Part shown: piece by piece, positions 13,692-20,160 of the stretch
Layout of the letters: every line of letters starts with the position of its first letter
Numbering within the stretch: position 1 is the first letter of the stretch
Origin: an uncultured Lachnospiraceae bacterium
GTDB taxonomy: Bacteria > Bacillota > Clostridia > Lachnospirales > Lachnospiraceae
NCBI GenBank assembly: GCA_944381745.1
Contig: CALWMI010000078.1
Coordinates: 1-35,756, forward strand
Direction of reading: 5' to 3'
DNA: 35,756 nucleotides
Made by a program: the position numbers and the translations under genes
Notes under the pieces: generated by a model
What the model was told of the DNA's origin: nothing
The model's database searches: none
What the model saw: the letters and a program-made list of their open reading frames with translations, nothing else

Positions 13692-14215
13692 AGCTGTTGG
13701 GATACCTCTCAGAGCTGACCATCCCGCTCATCATCTTCTACATTGTGGGATATGGGCTCCTCCAGAAAAAGCAGGTGTATGAATACTTTATCTCCGGGGC
13801 GGAGGAGGGGCTGCGGGTCGTCCTGCGGATCCTGCCCACGCTGGTAGGGCTGATGGTGGGAGTGGGCATCCTGCGGGCTTCCGGCTTCCTGGATTTCCTG
13901 GGCGTGCTTCTGGGAAGGGCTGCGGGGAGCCTGGGGATTTCGGCGGAGCTGATCCCCGTGATCCTTGTGCGGATGTTCTCCTCCTCTGCGGCGACGGGGC
14001 TGTGCCTGGATATTTTTAAGGAATACGGCCCGGACTCCCTGCTGGGGAGGACGGTGTCCATTATGATGAGTTCCACGGAGACCATCTTCTACACGATGAG
14101 CGTGTACTTCATGGCGGTGAAGGTAAAAAAGACGCGGTATACGCTGGCGGGAGCCCTGCTGGCCACACTGGCAGGCGTGGCGGCCTCAGTATTTTTGGCG
14201 GGGAAGATGGGGTAG
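13688..14215 (+). CDS. spmB: Spore maturation protein B
   Basis: This is the partner of SpmA in spore maturation. The 175-residue membrane protein starts at GTG 13688, overlapping the spmA stop, with GGAGGAG about 10 nt upstream. It shows IPLIIFYIVGYGLLQ (helix 1), GLRVVLRILPTLVGLMVGVG (helix 2), the conserved FSSSAATGLCLDIFKEYGPD loop and SSTETIFYTMSVYF, all typical of SpmB. The final helix is TLAGALLATLAGVAASVFLA. Length fits the family. Its presence with spmA indicates a spore-forming organism. Confidence 0.95.
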   Translation: MKLLGYLSELTIPLIIFYIVGYGLLQKKQVYEYFISGAEEGLRVVLRILPTLVGLMVGVGILRASGFLDFLGVLLGRAAGSLGISAELIPVILVRMFSSSAATGLCLDIFKEYGPDSLLGRTVSIMMSSTETIFYTMSVYFMAVKVKKTRYTLAGALLATLAGVAASVFLAGKMG

Positions 14216-14254
14216 GCGGAAGATGGGATAAGCGGTGGGCTGGAGTCAGCGCAG

Positions 14255-14279
14255 AAAAAAACCCCGGCATAAGCCGGGG
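14255..14279 (-). terminator. Rho-independent terminator on the minus strand
   Basis: CCCCGGC-TTAT-GCCGGGG read on the minus strand is followed by seven T residues. It lies 188 bp beyond the kdpE-like stop, with two more perfect hairpins in between. Confidence 0.75.
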
Positions 14280-14291
14280 AAGGAAATCGCT

Positions 14292-14320
14292 GAGGGAATT
14301 CCGAGGGGAGGAATTCCCTC
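14292..14320. repeat. Perfect 11-bp inverted repeat (stem-loop)
   Basis: GAGGGAATTCC / GGAATTCCCTC with a 7-nt loop. It belongs to the multi-hairpin region between spmB and the kdpE-like gene. Confidence 0.8.
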
Positions 14321-14349
14321 TGACTATAGAGGATGTAAGTTATTATCCT

Positions 14350-14380
14350 ATCGGCAGATACTCTGTGGATATCTGCCGAT
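14350..14380. repeat. Perfect 11-bp inverted repeat (stem-loop)
   Basis: ATCGGCAGATA / TATCTGCCGAT with a 9-nt loop. No T run follows on either strand. Confidence 0.8.
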
Positions 14381-14414
14381 TACAATATACATCAGAACCG
14401 CATAAAGAGGATAT

Positions 14415-14436
14415 AAAAAGCAGCAGGGATTCTGCT
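14415..14436 (-). terminator. Candidate terminator directly after the kdpE-like gene
   Basis: On the minus strand AGCAG-AATCC-CTGCT is followed by GCTTTTTATA, 32 bp past the stop codon. The stem is short. Confidence 0.45.
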
Positions 14437-14467
14437 AAAATACTGTTAAGAATTTCACATTGTCAGG

Positions 14468-15172
14468 TCAGTTATCCACCAGCATGCGGTATCCAATCCC
14501 CAGCTCGGTGAGAATGTATTTGGGATCCGCCGGATTCTCCTTCAGCTTGCGGCGGATGTTCGCCATGTTCACGCGCAGGATCTGGTTGTCGGAGGGGCTG
14601 TAGGGACCCCATATATTTTTCATGATAAAATCATAGGTCAGCACCTTCCCGGCGTATTTCCCCAGGAGGGCCAGGCACTTGAATTCGTTCTGGGTGAAGT
14701 GGATCTCCTCCCCGCTGCGGGTGACCGTGTGCTTGGCGATGTCGATTGTCAAATCTTTCACCTGGATAATGGTGTCTGCGGCGGCGGAATTCTCCGAGTG
14801 GTCCAAGTGCCGGAGCGCTGTGCGCACCCGCGCCATCAGCTCGGACATGCCGAAGGGCTTGGTGATATAGTCGTCCGCGCCAAAATCCAGGGCCGCCACC
14901 TTCTCCGCCTCCTTATCCCGGGCAGAGACGATGAGGATCGGCGTCGTGCCGCTCCATTCCCGGAATTCCTTCAGGAGATCCATCCCGTCACCGTCTGGAA
15001 GCCCCAGATCCAGCAGCACCAGATCCGGACAGGCAGAGAGGAACAGGGAGCGCCCTGTCTTGCTGTTCTCTGCCAGGGTGGTGCGGTAGCCGTTGGCTGT
15101 GAGCGCGTTGTTGATAAAGTTCCGGATGCCTTTTTCATCCTCGATGATTAGTATGTTTTTCTCTGTATTCAT
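14468..15172 (-). CDS. kdpE: KdpE-like response regulator
   Basis: The 234-residue OmpR/PhoB-type regulator has a receiver domain (acidic residues IIEDE at about 9-13, phospho-acceptor Asp55 in LVLLDLGLPDGDG, switch Ser in LIVSARD, Lys in YITKPFG) and a C-terminal winged helix (FTQNEFKCLALL, DFIMKNIWGP, ILRVNMANIRRKL). KdpE normally switches on the kdpFABC potassium pump; the ENPADPKYILTELGIGYRM ending is typical of KdpE. It lies 12 bp after its histidine kinase gene in one operon. No kdpFABC genes are in the window, so the target here is unknown. Confidence 0.9.
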   Translation of the reverse strand: MNTEKNILIIEDEKGIRNFINNALTANGYRTTLAENSKTGRSLFLSACPDLVLLDLGLPDGDGMDLLKEFREWSGTTPILIVSARDKEAEKVAALDFGADDYITKPFGMSELMARVRTALRHLDHSENSAAADTIIQVKDLTIDIAKHTVTRSGEEIHFTQNEFKCLALLGKYAGKVLTYDFIMKNIWGPYSPSDNQILRVNMANIRRKLKENPADPKYILTELGIGYRMLVDN

Positions 15173-15184
15173 AATATCTGTCTC

Positions 15185-16288
15185 CTATAAAGGTAATCCA
15201 AACCGAAAGATAGCGCCGCCTTCGGGGCGGTCCAGGCTCTCAAAATAGCCCTTGTGCGCCTTCACGATGCTCTCGCATACGGGAAGCCCGATACCAAAGC
15301 CCTTGGAGGAATCTGTGGAAAGCTTGTCGTTCCAGTCGGGGTTGGCAGACAAGCCCCGGCCCCGGTCAGACACCTGGACAACCGCATAATTGTCCTTGAC
15401 GTAAGTGGTCACAGCGATGTGCTCCGTATCCCCTGAGTGGCGGATGGCATTCTCCAGCAGATTGATGATTACCTGCTTGATGAGGAGGGAGTCCATGGGG
15501 GCGATGATCAGCTCCTGCGGCAGATCCACCTGGATGTTCACGCCGGGGAAGCGCTTCCTCGTCTTGATGACTGCGTCGGCGATCACTTCCTCCACCATCT
15601 CCGGCTGGGTCTTGAGCTTGGTCTCGCCGGGCTGGAAATGGGTGATGGACAACAGGTTCTCCACCATGCCGATCAGCCACTCGGCGTCCTCCTTGATGTT
15701 GGAGAGGAGCTTGTCCACCTCTTCGGGGGGCATGTGCTTCCCGTCCTCCAGGATCAGGGAGGTGGAGCCGATAATGGTAGTCAGCGGTGTGCGCAGGTCG
15801 TGGGAGATGGCCCGCAGCAGGTTGCTGCGCATCTTCTCCTTCTCCGCCTCCAGGGCAATCGCCGTGCGCTCGTCCGCCAGCTGGATATTCTTCTGGTACA
15901 GCTCCCTGGCCGCCCGCTCCCGGCGGGAAGCCTCTATGGCCTGGCGCTTGATCTGGGAGGTCATGGTGCAGGTGATGATCGCCACCGTGATCATGCTGAT
16001 CAGCGCCACCGGATAACCGGAAATCGTGAGATTAAACTTATAGTAAGGATACATGAAAAAATAATTTACACAGCAGGTGCTGATGATGGAGGAGATAATC
16101 CCCCACAGGTAGCCGTCGGTTATCCGCGAGATGATCAGGACCGCCAAGATAAAGACGGAGGCGGAATTATTCTCCACGCCGGTGTACTGCAGGAGAACTG
16201 AGCTGACAATAAAGGCCAGCGACAAAAGCAGGGCGGATTTCAGCAAATCCATGATATAAAATTGCCCGGTAATTTTCTTCAAATCCAT
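15185..16288 (-). CDS. Short KdpD-like sensor histidine kinase (DUF4118)
   Basis: The 367-residue membrane kinase has four N-terminal helices of the DUF4118 type (about 15-110, including SASVFILAVLIISRITDGYL and SSIISTCCVNYFFMYPYYKF), a coiled linker, a HisKA domain with His163 in RAISHDLRTPLTT, and a HATPase domain (N box INLLENAIRHS, G1 VSDRGRG, G2 GFGIGLPVC). Full-length KdpD has about 500 more N-terminal residues (KdpD and universal-stress domains) that bind cyclic-di-AMP and sense potassium; these are absent, and the GGAGGAG site before this ATG shows the gene is naturally short. It would signal to the adjacent KdpE-like regulator. Promoter TTAACA-N17-TATAAT lies just upstream. Confidence 0.9.
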   Translation of the reverse strand: MDLKKITGQFYIMDLLKSALLLSLAFIVSSVLLQYTGVENNSASVFILAVLIISRITDGYLWGIISSIISTCCVNYFFMYPYYKFNLTISGYPVALISMITVAIITCTMTSQIKRQAIEASRRERAARELYQKNIQLADERTAIALEAEKEKMRSNLLRAISHDLRTPLTTIIGSTSLILEDGKHMPPEEVDKLLSNIKEDAEWLIGMVENLLSITHFQPGETKLKTQPEMVEEVIADAVIKTRKRFPGVNIQVDLPQELIIAPMDSLLIKQVIINLLENAIRHSGDTEHIAVTTYVKDNYAVVQVSDRGRGLSANPDWNDKLSTDSSKGFGIGLPVCESIVKAHKGYFESLDRPEGGAIFRFGLPL

Positions 16289-16311
16289 AGGGACTCCTCC
16301 TTGTCTATTAT

Positions 16312-16340
16312 ATTATAAAACACAATAAAGAAAGTGTTAA
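16312..16340 (-). promoter_or_regulatory. Promoter of the kdpD/kdpE-like operon
   Basis: Minus strand: TTAACA (16340-16335), 17 bp, TATAAT (16317-16312), 24 bp before the kinase start. Confidence 0.75.
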
Positions 16341-16445
16341 GGTTTTTTTGGAAACCGCGCAAAATAGAGGGAAAACGGCACACAAAAAATCTGGCGGAAC
16401 GCCGGAAAAGGGAGGGCGGAAGGGGGCGCTGCACCGAAATTTTGA

Positions 16446-16474
16446 TTGTAAAACAAACCGTTCTATGGTAAGAT
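16446..16474 (+). promoter_or_regulatory. Candidate promoter of degV
   Basis: TTGTAA (16446-16451), 17 bp, TAAGAT (16469-16474). Transcription would begin just before the dispersed repeat at 16502, placing it in the 5' untranslated region. Confidence 0.45.
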
Positions 16475-16501
16475 AATCAGACAGGTGCAGCACCGGCGTG
16501 C

Positions 16502-16543
16502 CAAGGGCGGATTGCCCCTCGTACACCGGCGCTAGACAGAGGG
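16502..16543. repeat. Dispersed repeat, copy 2 (5' leader of degV)
   Basis: CAAGGGCGGATTGCCCCTCG then GTACACCGGCGCTAGACAG. It is about 80% identical to 1660-1703. The arms GGGC / GCCC form a short hairpin, and CACCGGCG occurs a second time at 16491-16498 on the other side. Confidence 0.65.
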
Positions 16544-16563
16544 AAGATTACATGGAGGTAGAC

Positions 16564-17436
16564 ATGGCCAGGATAGTGATTGTGACAGACAGCAACAGCG
16601 GGATTACCCAGCGGCAGGCGGAGGAATACGGCGTGGCAGTGCTGCCGATGCCCTTTTTTATTGACGGGGAATGCTACTATGAGGATAAAAATTTGAGCCA
16701 GGAGGAGTTCTACAAGAAGTTGGAGCAGGATGCGGATATTTCCACCTCCCAGCCTGCGCCGGGGGATGTGCTTGAGCTGTGGGATTCCCTGCTGGAGGAG
16801 TACGACGAGATTGTACACATACCGATGTCCAGCGGCCTCAGCGGCTCCTGCGAGATGGCCATGGGGCTTGCCAGGGAGTATGGCGGAAGAGTCCAGGTGG
16901 TAGATAACCAGAGGGTGTCCGTCACCCAGAGGCAGTCGGTGCTGGATGCGAAGGAGCTGGCCGGCCGCGGGTGGAGTGCAGCCCAGATCAAGGAGTATCT
17001 GGAGAAGACGAAATTTGATTCCAGCATCTATATCACGGTGGACACACTGAAATATCTCAAGAAGGGCGGGCGGATCACGCCGGCTGTGGCGGCTCTGGGG
17101 ACGCTGCTGCGGCTGAAGCCGGTGCTCCAGATCCAAGGAGAGAAGCTGGATACGTACTCTAAGGCGCGGACAATGAAGCAGGCAAGGCAGACGATGAAGC
17201 AGGCGATCCACGACGATTTCTGCGGGCGTTTCCACACATCCCCGGATGCGCGGGAGATGCATATACAGATTGCCTATACAGGTGTGGACCAGACGGAGGC
17301 TCTCAGCCTGAAGCAGGAGCTGGAGGAGCTGTACCCAGGCCACGATGTCGTCGTCAACCCGCTGTCGCTGAGCGTTTCCTGCCATATAGGGCCCGGGGCG
17401 CTGGCAATCGCCTGCACAAAGAAGCTGGATGTGTAA
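16564..17436 (+). CDS. DegV family protein (fatty-acid binding)
   Basis: DegV/FakB-type proteins bind a fatty acid, and in Gram-positives some present it to the kinase FakA for phosphorylation. The 290-residue protein has the N-terminal VIVTDSNSGIT motif, YEDKNLSQEEFYKKL, the TSQPAPGD segment, the PMSSGLSGS motif (about 92-100) and the C-terminal GPGALAIAC. ATG 16564 is preferred because GGAGG lies 5 nt before it; ATG 16552, with GAGGGAAG, is possible. The frame stays open upstream through the dispersed repeat but that part does not look like protein. A MarR regulator follows after 15 bp and may be co-transcribed. Confidence 0.93.
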   Translation: MARIVIVTDSNSGITQRQAEEYGVAVLPMPFFIDGECYYEDKNLSQEEFYKKLEQDADISTSQPAPGDVLELWDSLLEEYDEIVHIPMSSGLSGSCEMAMGLAREYGGRVQVVDNQRVSVTQRQSVLDAKELAGRGWSAAQIKEYLEKTKFDSSIYITVDTLKYLKKGGRITPAVAALGTLLRLKPVLQIQGEKLDTYSKARTMKQARQTMKQAIHDDFCGRFHTSPDAREMHIQIAYTGVDQTEALSLKQELEELYPGHDVVVNPLSLSVSCHIGPGALAIACTKKLDV

Positions 17437-17451
17437 AAAGTAGGGGTAATT

Positions 17452-17886
17452 GTGGATATCTATCAGACAATCAATGACGTGTTGGTGAAGCTGTTCAACG
17501 AGATTATGGATAAGGAACAGAAAGCGATCATCACAGGGGAATTCAAGGATATCACGAATAACGATATGCATATCATAGAATCCGTGGGCCTGGGCGAGCC
17601 GAAGAGTATGTCTGCGGTGGCCAGGCAGCAGTCCGTCACGGTGGGGACGCTGACCATTGCGGTAAATGCGCTGGTGCGCAAGGGGTATGTGTCGAGGGTG
17701 CGCAGCGAGAAGGACCGCAGGGTTGTTCTCCTGTCGCTCACCGAGAAGGGCGGCAGGGCTTACCAGCATCACGCCCAGTTCCATGAGCAGATGGTGCAGG
17801 CGGTGATGCGGCATATGAGCGAGGAGGAGCTGCGGGTGCTTGCGAAGGCGCTGGACAATTTGAGCGAGTTTTTCCGGTCGTTTTAA
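17452..17886 (+). CDS. MarR family transcriptional regulator
   Basis: The 144-residue winged-helix protein: helices (DIYQTINDVLVKLFNEIMDK), then the DNA-binding domain with MSAVARQQSVTVGTLTIAVN as helix-turn-helix (about 54-73), LVRKGYVSRVRSEKDRRVVL as wing (DRR motif) and LTEKG. It begins with GTG and only a weak AGGGG site. The position behind degV suggests a FabT-like role in fatty-acid metabolism; this is inference. A terminator hairpin follows. Confidence 0.9.
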   Translation: MDIYQTINDVLVKLFNEIMDKEQKAIITGEFKDITNNDMHIIESVGLGEPKSMSAVARQQSVTVGTLTIAVNALVRKGYVSRVRSEKDRRVVLLSLTEKGGRAYQHHAQFHEQMVQAVMRHMSEEELRVLAKALDNLSEFFRSF

Positions 17887-17898
17887 GGGACGATGCAG

Positions 17899-17930
17899 GG
17901 GCGGCTGTCATATGGCAGCCGCCCTGATCT
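17899..17930 (+). terminator. Terminator after the MarR gene
   Basis: GGGCGGCTG / CAGCCGCCC with an 8-nt loop is followed by TGATCTTTTC. It overlaps the last codons of the convergent DUF885 gene. Confidence 0.65.
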
Positions 17931-19653
17931 TTTCTTCCAGCAGGTGGAAGGGAAGGCAGCCGTGGGACAGGACGCAGGCATGGAAGGCGGCGGGGGTGTA
18001 GGCGTCTCCCCATTCCTCCTGGGCCGTCTCCTGCAGGGCCTCAAATTCCAGGCAGCCCACATAGTACTGCAGGTAGTTGGCCGGGTCGGCCACGATGGAA
18101 TCGAAGACTTCCCGGGCGGTATCCGGGTTGTCGATGCCGTATCCTTCCAGAAACGCGGCTGTGTCGGAGAGCGTCCAGCCGTAGTAGTGGATGCCGATGT
18201 CCATCAGGCAGGAGAGGGCCAGGCTCCATTCCTTGTTGCAGCGCAGAAGCAGAGCCTCCGTTTCCTCCAGGCCGGATACCGAATAGGACCACAGCTCGGC
18301 GTAGGTGGCCCAGCCCTCCGTGTAGCCGCCGATGTGGAGGAGGGCGCACAGGAGGGGGATATCCTGGGACTGGCTGTACACGGTCTGGTAGAGGTGCCCA
18401 GGATAGCCCTCATGGGCCAGCGTGGCGAAGAGGTCGATGCCGCCGTAGCCGGCGGCCGGATTGATGTAGATGACATTTTCAGCCATGCGGTCCAGGGGCG
18501 GCGTCAGGTAGAAGGCGGGGCTTGCGTATTCCTGCAGGGAGGGGTGGACGTCCTTCACATCAACCTCCACGGCAGGGAGGGCGGGGAAATCCTGGGCGGC
18601 GGCTTCCCGCAGGGCGTCCAGGATCTGGGCGGGGGAGGAGGTGGCGTACACCTCCTGGCCGGAGACGGCGATGATGGAGGGATCCTGCTGGATGAGACGG
18701 GCCATCTCCAGCGTGCATTCCATGAGGCGCTGCTCCAGCATGGCATAGATTTCTTCCACGGGCCGCTGGCTGCCAAGGATGGAGCGGGCAAGATATTCGT
18801 AGTAGGCGGCCCCCTCCGGGAGATAGAAGAGGCCGCCGCTGTTGGAGCCGGCTCCCCGCAGGGACTCCAGGCCGCTGGCGAGAGCCTCGTAGGCGGGGAG
18901 GACACAGGTCTTCAAGAGGTCTTCGTTCGCCTCTGTGTAGCGGGCGCGGGACGTCTCGTCCAGCCCGTCAAGACTGTCCAGGCGCTGCGCGAACAGCTGG
19001 GAGAGGTAAGAATTGCCGGCATCCTGGACAAAGGCCCGGCACTGGAGGATGACGTCCTCCAGGACGGCGTCGGAGAGAGACAGGCCTTGCTGTGCCTTCT
19101 CCTGCTCGAAGGCCAGGATAGACTGGAAGTAGGCGGGCACATCCTCCAGGAGCGCCAGATAGTCCTGTACATCCGATTCCCGGTAGAAGGCATATTCAGC
19201 CAGCAGGATGGGGAGCTGGGCCTGGACGCCCAGGGACGGGCTTAAAGGCTCCTGGTAGTACCACCAGCGGCCTCCCTCCAGGGCGAGGGAGAGCACGTAT
19301 TCCAACAGGCGGCAGGTGAGGCGGTCCTCCTCATCCAGTACTTGCAGGGGGATATCTCCCAGGGCAGCCAGGCTGTTTTCTGCCTGCACAAGGCTGTCTG
19401 TGAAGGCCTGCCGGTCATAGCTTCCCAGGGCGGCAGGGATGTCCTCCATCCCATAGTCCTCGGGCTGGGCAAAGGTGTAGTGCAGGGAGATGGCGGACGC
19501 AGACAGTTCCTGGCGGATGTAGGCGCTGCACAGGTCATGGAGGCGCAAGGACGCGCTTGCCCGCAGGGAACCATACCCCAGCAGGAGGAGTGCGGCGGCT
19601 GCGGCACCGGCGAGAAGCACGGCTGGCAGCAGGAGCTTTGTGGATCGTTTCAT
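17908..19653 (-). CDS. DUF885 family protein, membrane-anchored putative metallopeptidase
   Basis: The 581-residue protein has an N-terminal signal or anchor (MKRSTK then a hydrophobic stretch LLLPAVLLAGAAAAALLLLG), so it probably acts outside the membrane. The DUF885 fold is a mostly helical relative of M3-type zinc peptidases; the motif TLAHEGYPGHLYQ carries the metal-binding HExxxxH-like residues, and YTEGWATYAEL supplies the downstream Glu. Natural substrate is unknown for most members. There is no lipobox Cys after the hydrophobic run. GAGAGG precedes the ATG. The gene is convergent with the MarR gene and divergent from metG. A long antisense open frame on the plus strand is a GC-content shadow. 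Confidence 0.87.
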   Translation of the reverse strand: MKRSTKLLLPAVLLAGAAAAALLLLGYGSLRASASLRLHDLCSAYIRQELSASAISLHYTFAQPEDYGMEDIPAALGSYDRQAFTDSLVQAENSLAALGDIPLQVLDEEDRLTCRLLEYVLSLALEGGRWWYYQEPLSPSLGVQAQLPILLAEYAFYRESDVQDYLALLEDVPAYFQSILAFEQEKAQQGLSLSDAVLEDVILQCRAFVQDAGNSYLSQLFAQRLDSLDGLDETSRARYTEANEDLLKTCVLPAYEALASGLESLRGAGSNSGGLFYLPEGAAYYEYLARSILGSQRPVEEIYAMLEQRLMECTLEMARLIQQDPSIIAVSGQEVYATSSPAQILDALREAAAQDFPALPAVEVDVKDVHPSLQEYASPAFYLTPPLDRMAENVIYINPAAGYGGIDLFATLAHEGYPGHLYQTVYSQSQDIPLLCALLHIGGYTEGWATYAELWSYSVSGLEETEALLLRCNKEWSLALSCLMDIGIHYYGWTLSDTAAFLEGYGIDNPDTAREVFDSIVADPANYLQYYVGCLEFEALQETAQEEWGDAYTPAAFHACVLSHGCLPFHLLEEKIRAAAI

Positions 19654-19764
19654 GGGAACCTCTCAGAGGATGCTGTTGGCAAAATATATGAGCCGGCAGG
19701 GAAATTTATACGGCAGGCTCTTGTTAACGGGAGGTAAGATGTGTGTAAACAAAAGCGCGGCTAC

Positions 19765-19793
19765 TTGACAGGGCATTTTCCTTGTGCTAGTCT
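19765..19793 (+). promoter_or_regulatory. Promoter of the metG T-box leader
   Basis: TTGACA (19765-19770), 17 bp, TAGTCT (19788-19793) with TGC just before the -10. Transcription would start near 19800. Confidence 0.7.
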
Positions 19794-19799
19794 AAAAAT

Positions 19800-20107
19800 C
19801 AGCAGAATAGCGAAACGCAGGGAAGAAGAGAGTAGCCGGCTGGAAGCTGCACAGAGAAATCCTCCGAAGGGCATAGGCTCGGGGCTGGGAGAGGATGGGC
19901 AAAGGGCCGGGGAACATGGCTTCGGAGCGGCGCACCGAGCAGGGATGGAGGGATGCCTGTAAGGCTGCGACAGGGTCCGCCCGTTACAGCGGAGAGTATT
20001 TTCCGGGGAGGAGATACTTACAGAGACCCTGTCCGCGAGGGCAGGGGGAAGAGAAGTGGTAACACGGCGCAGGTCGTCTTCTGTCTATGCAGAAGGCGCT
20101 TTTTTTT
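19800..20107 (+). promoter_or_regulatory. T-box leader controlling metG
   Basis: The leader has the hallmarks of a tRNA-sensing T-box. A stem I region contains CTCCGAAG / CTTCGGAG (about 19862-19869 / 19919-19926) with GAAC-ATG at 19912-19918 as probable Met specifier; central hairpins include CCCGTTACAGCGGAG; the T-box sequence is TGGTAACACGG (20057-20067). A terminator, CGTCTTCTG / CAGAAGGCG (20075-20098), is followed by eight T residues. TGGT would pair with an ACCA tRNA end, which fits tRNA-Met. Uncharged tRNA-Met should block termination and raise metG expression. The specifier assignment is by pattern, not folding. Confidence 0.88.
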
Positions 20108-20160
20108 CGCTGTGCAGCCCGTCCCTGCGCGGGAAAATCTGAGAAGGAGGTATATGGAGA

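Noticed and set aside
14292-14380. Inverted repeats considered as a CRISPR array or insertion-sequence ends
   Set aside because: The two hairpins differ in sequence, there is no regular spacing, and no transposase or cas gene is nearby.
16477-17814. 445-codon open frame on the minus strand
   Set aside because: Antisense to degV and the MarR gene, both of which have clear family motifs.
17893-19245. 450-codon open frame on the plus strand
   Set aside because: It lies fully antisense to the DUF885 gene, is Gly/Val/Gln-rich without domain motifs, and is explained by GC-rich codon use.
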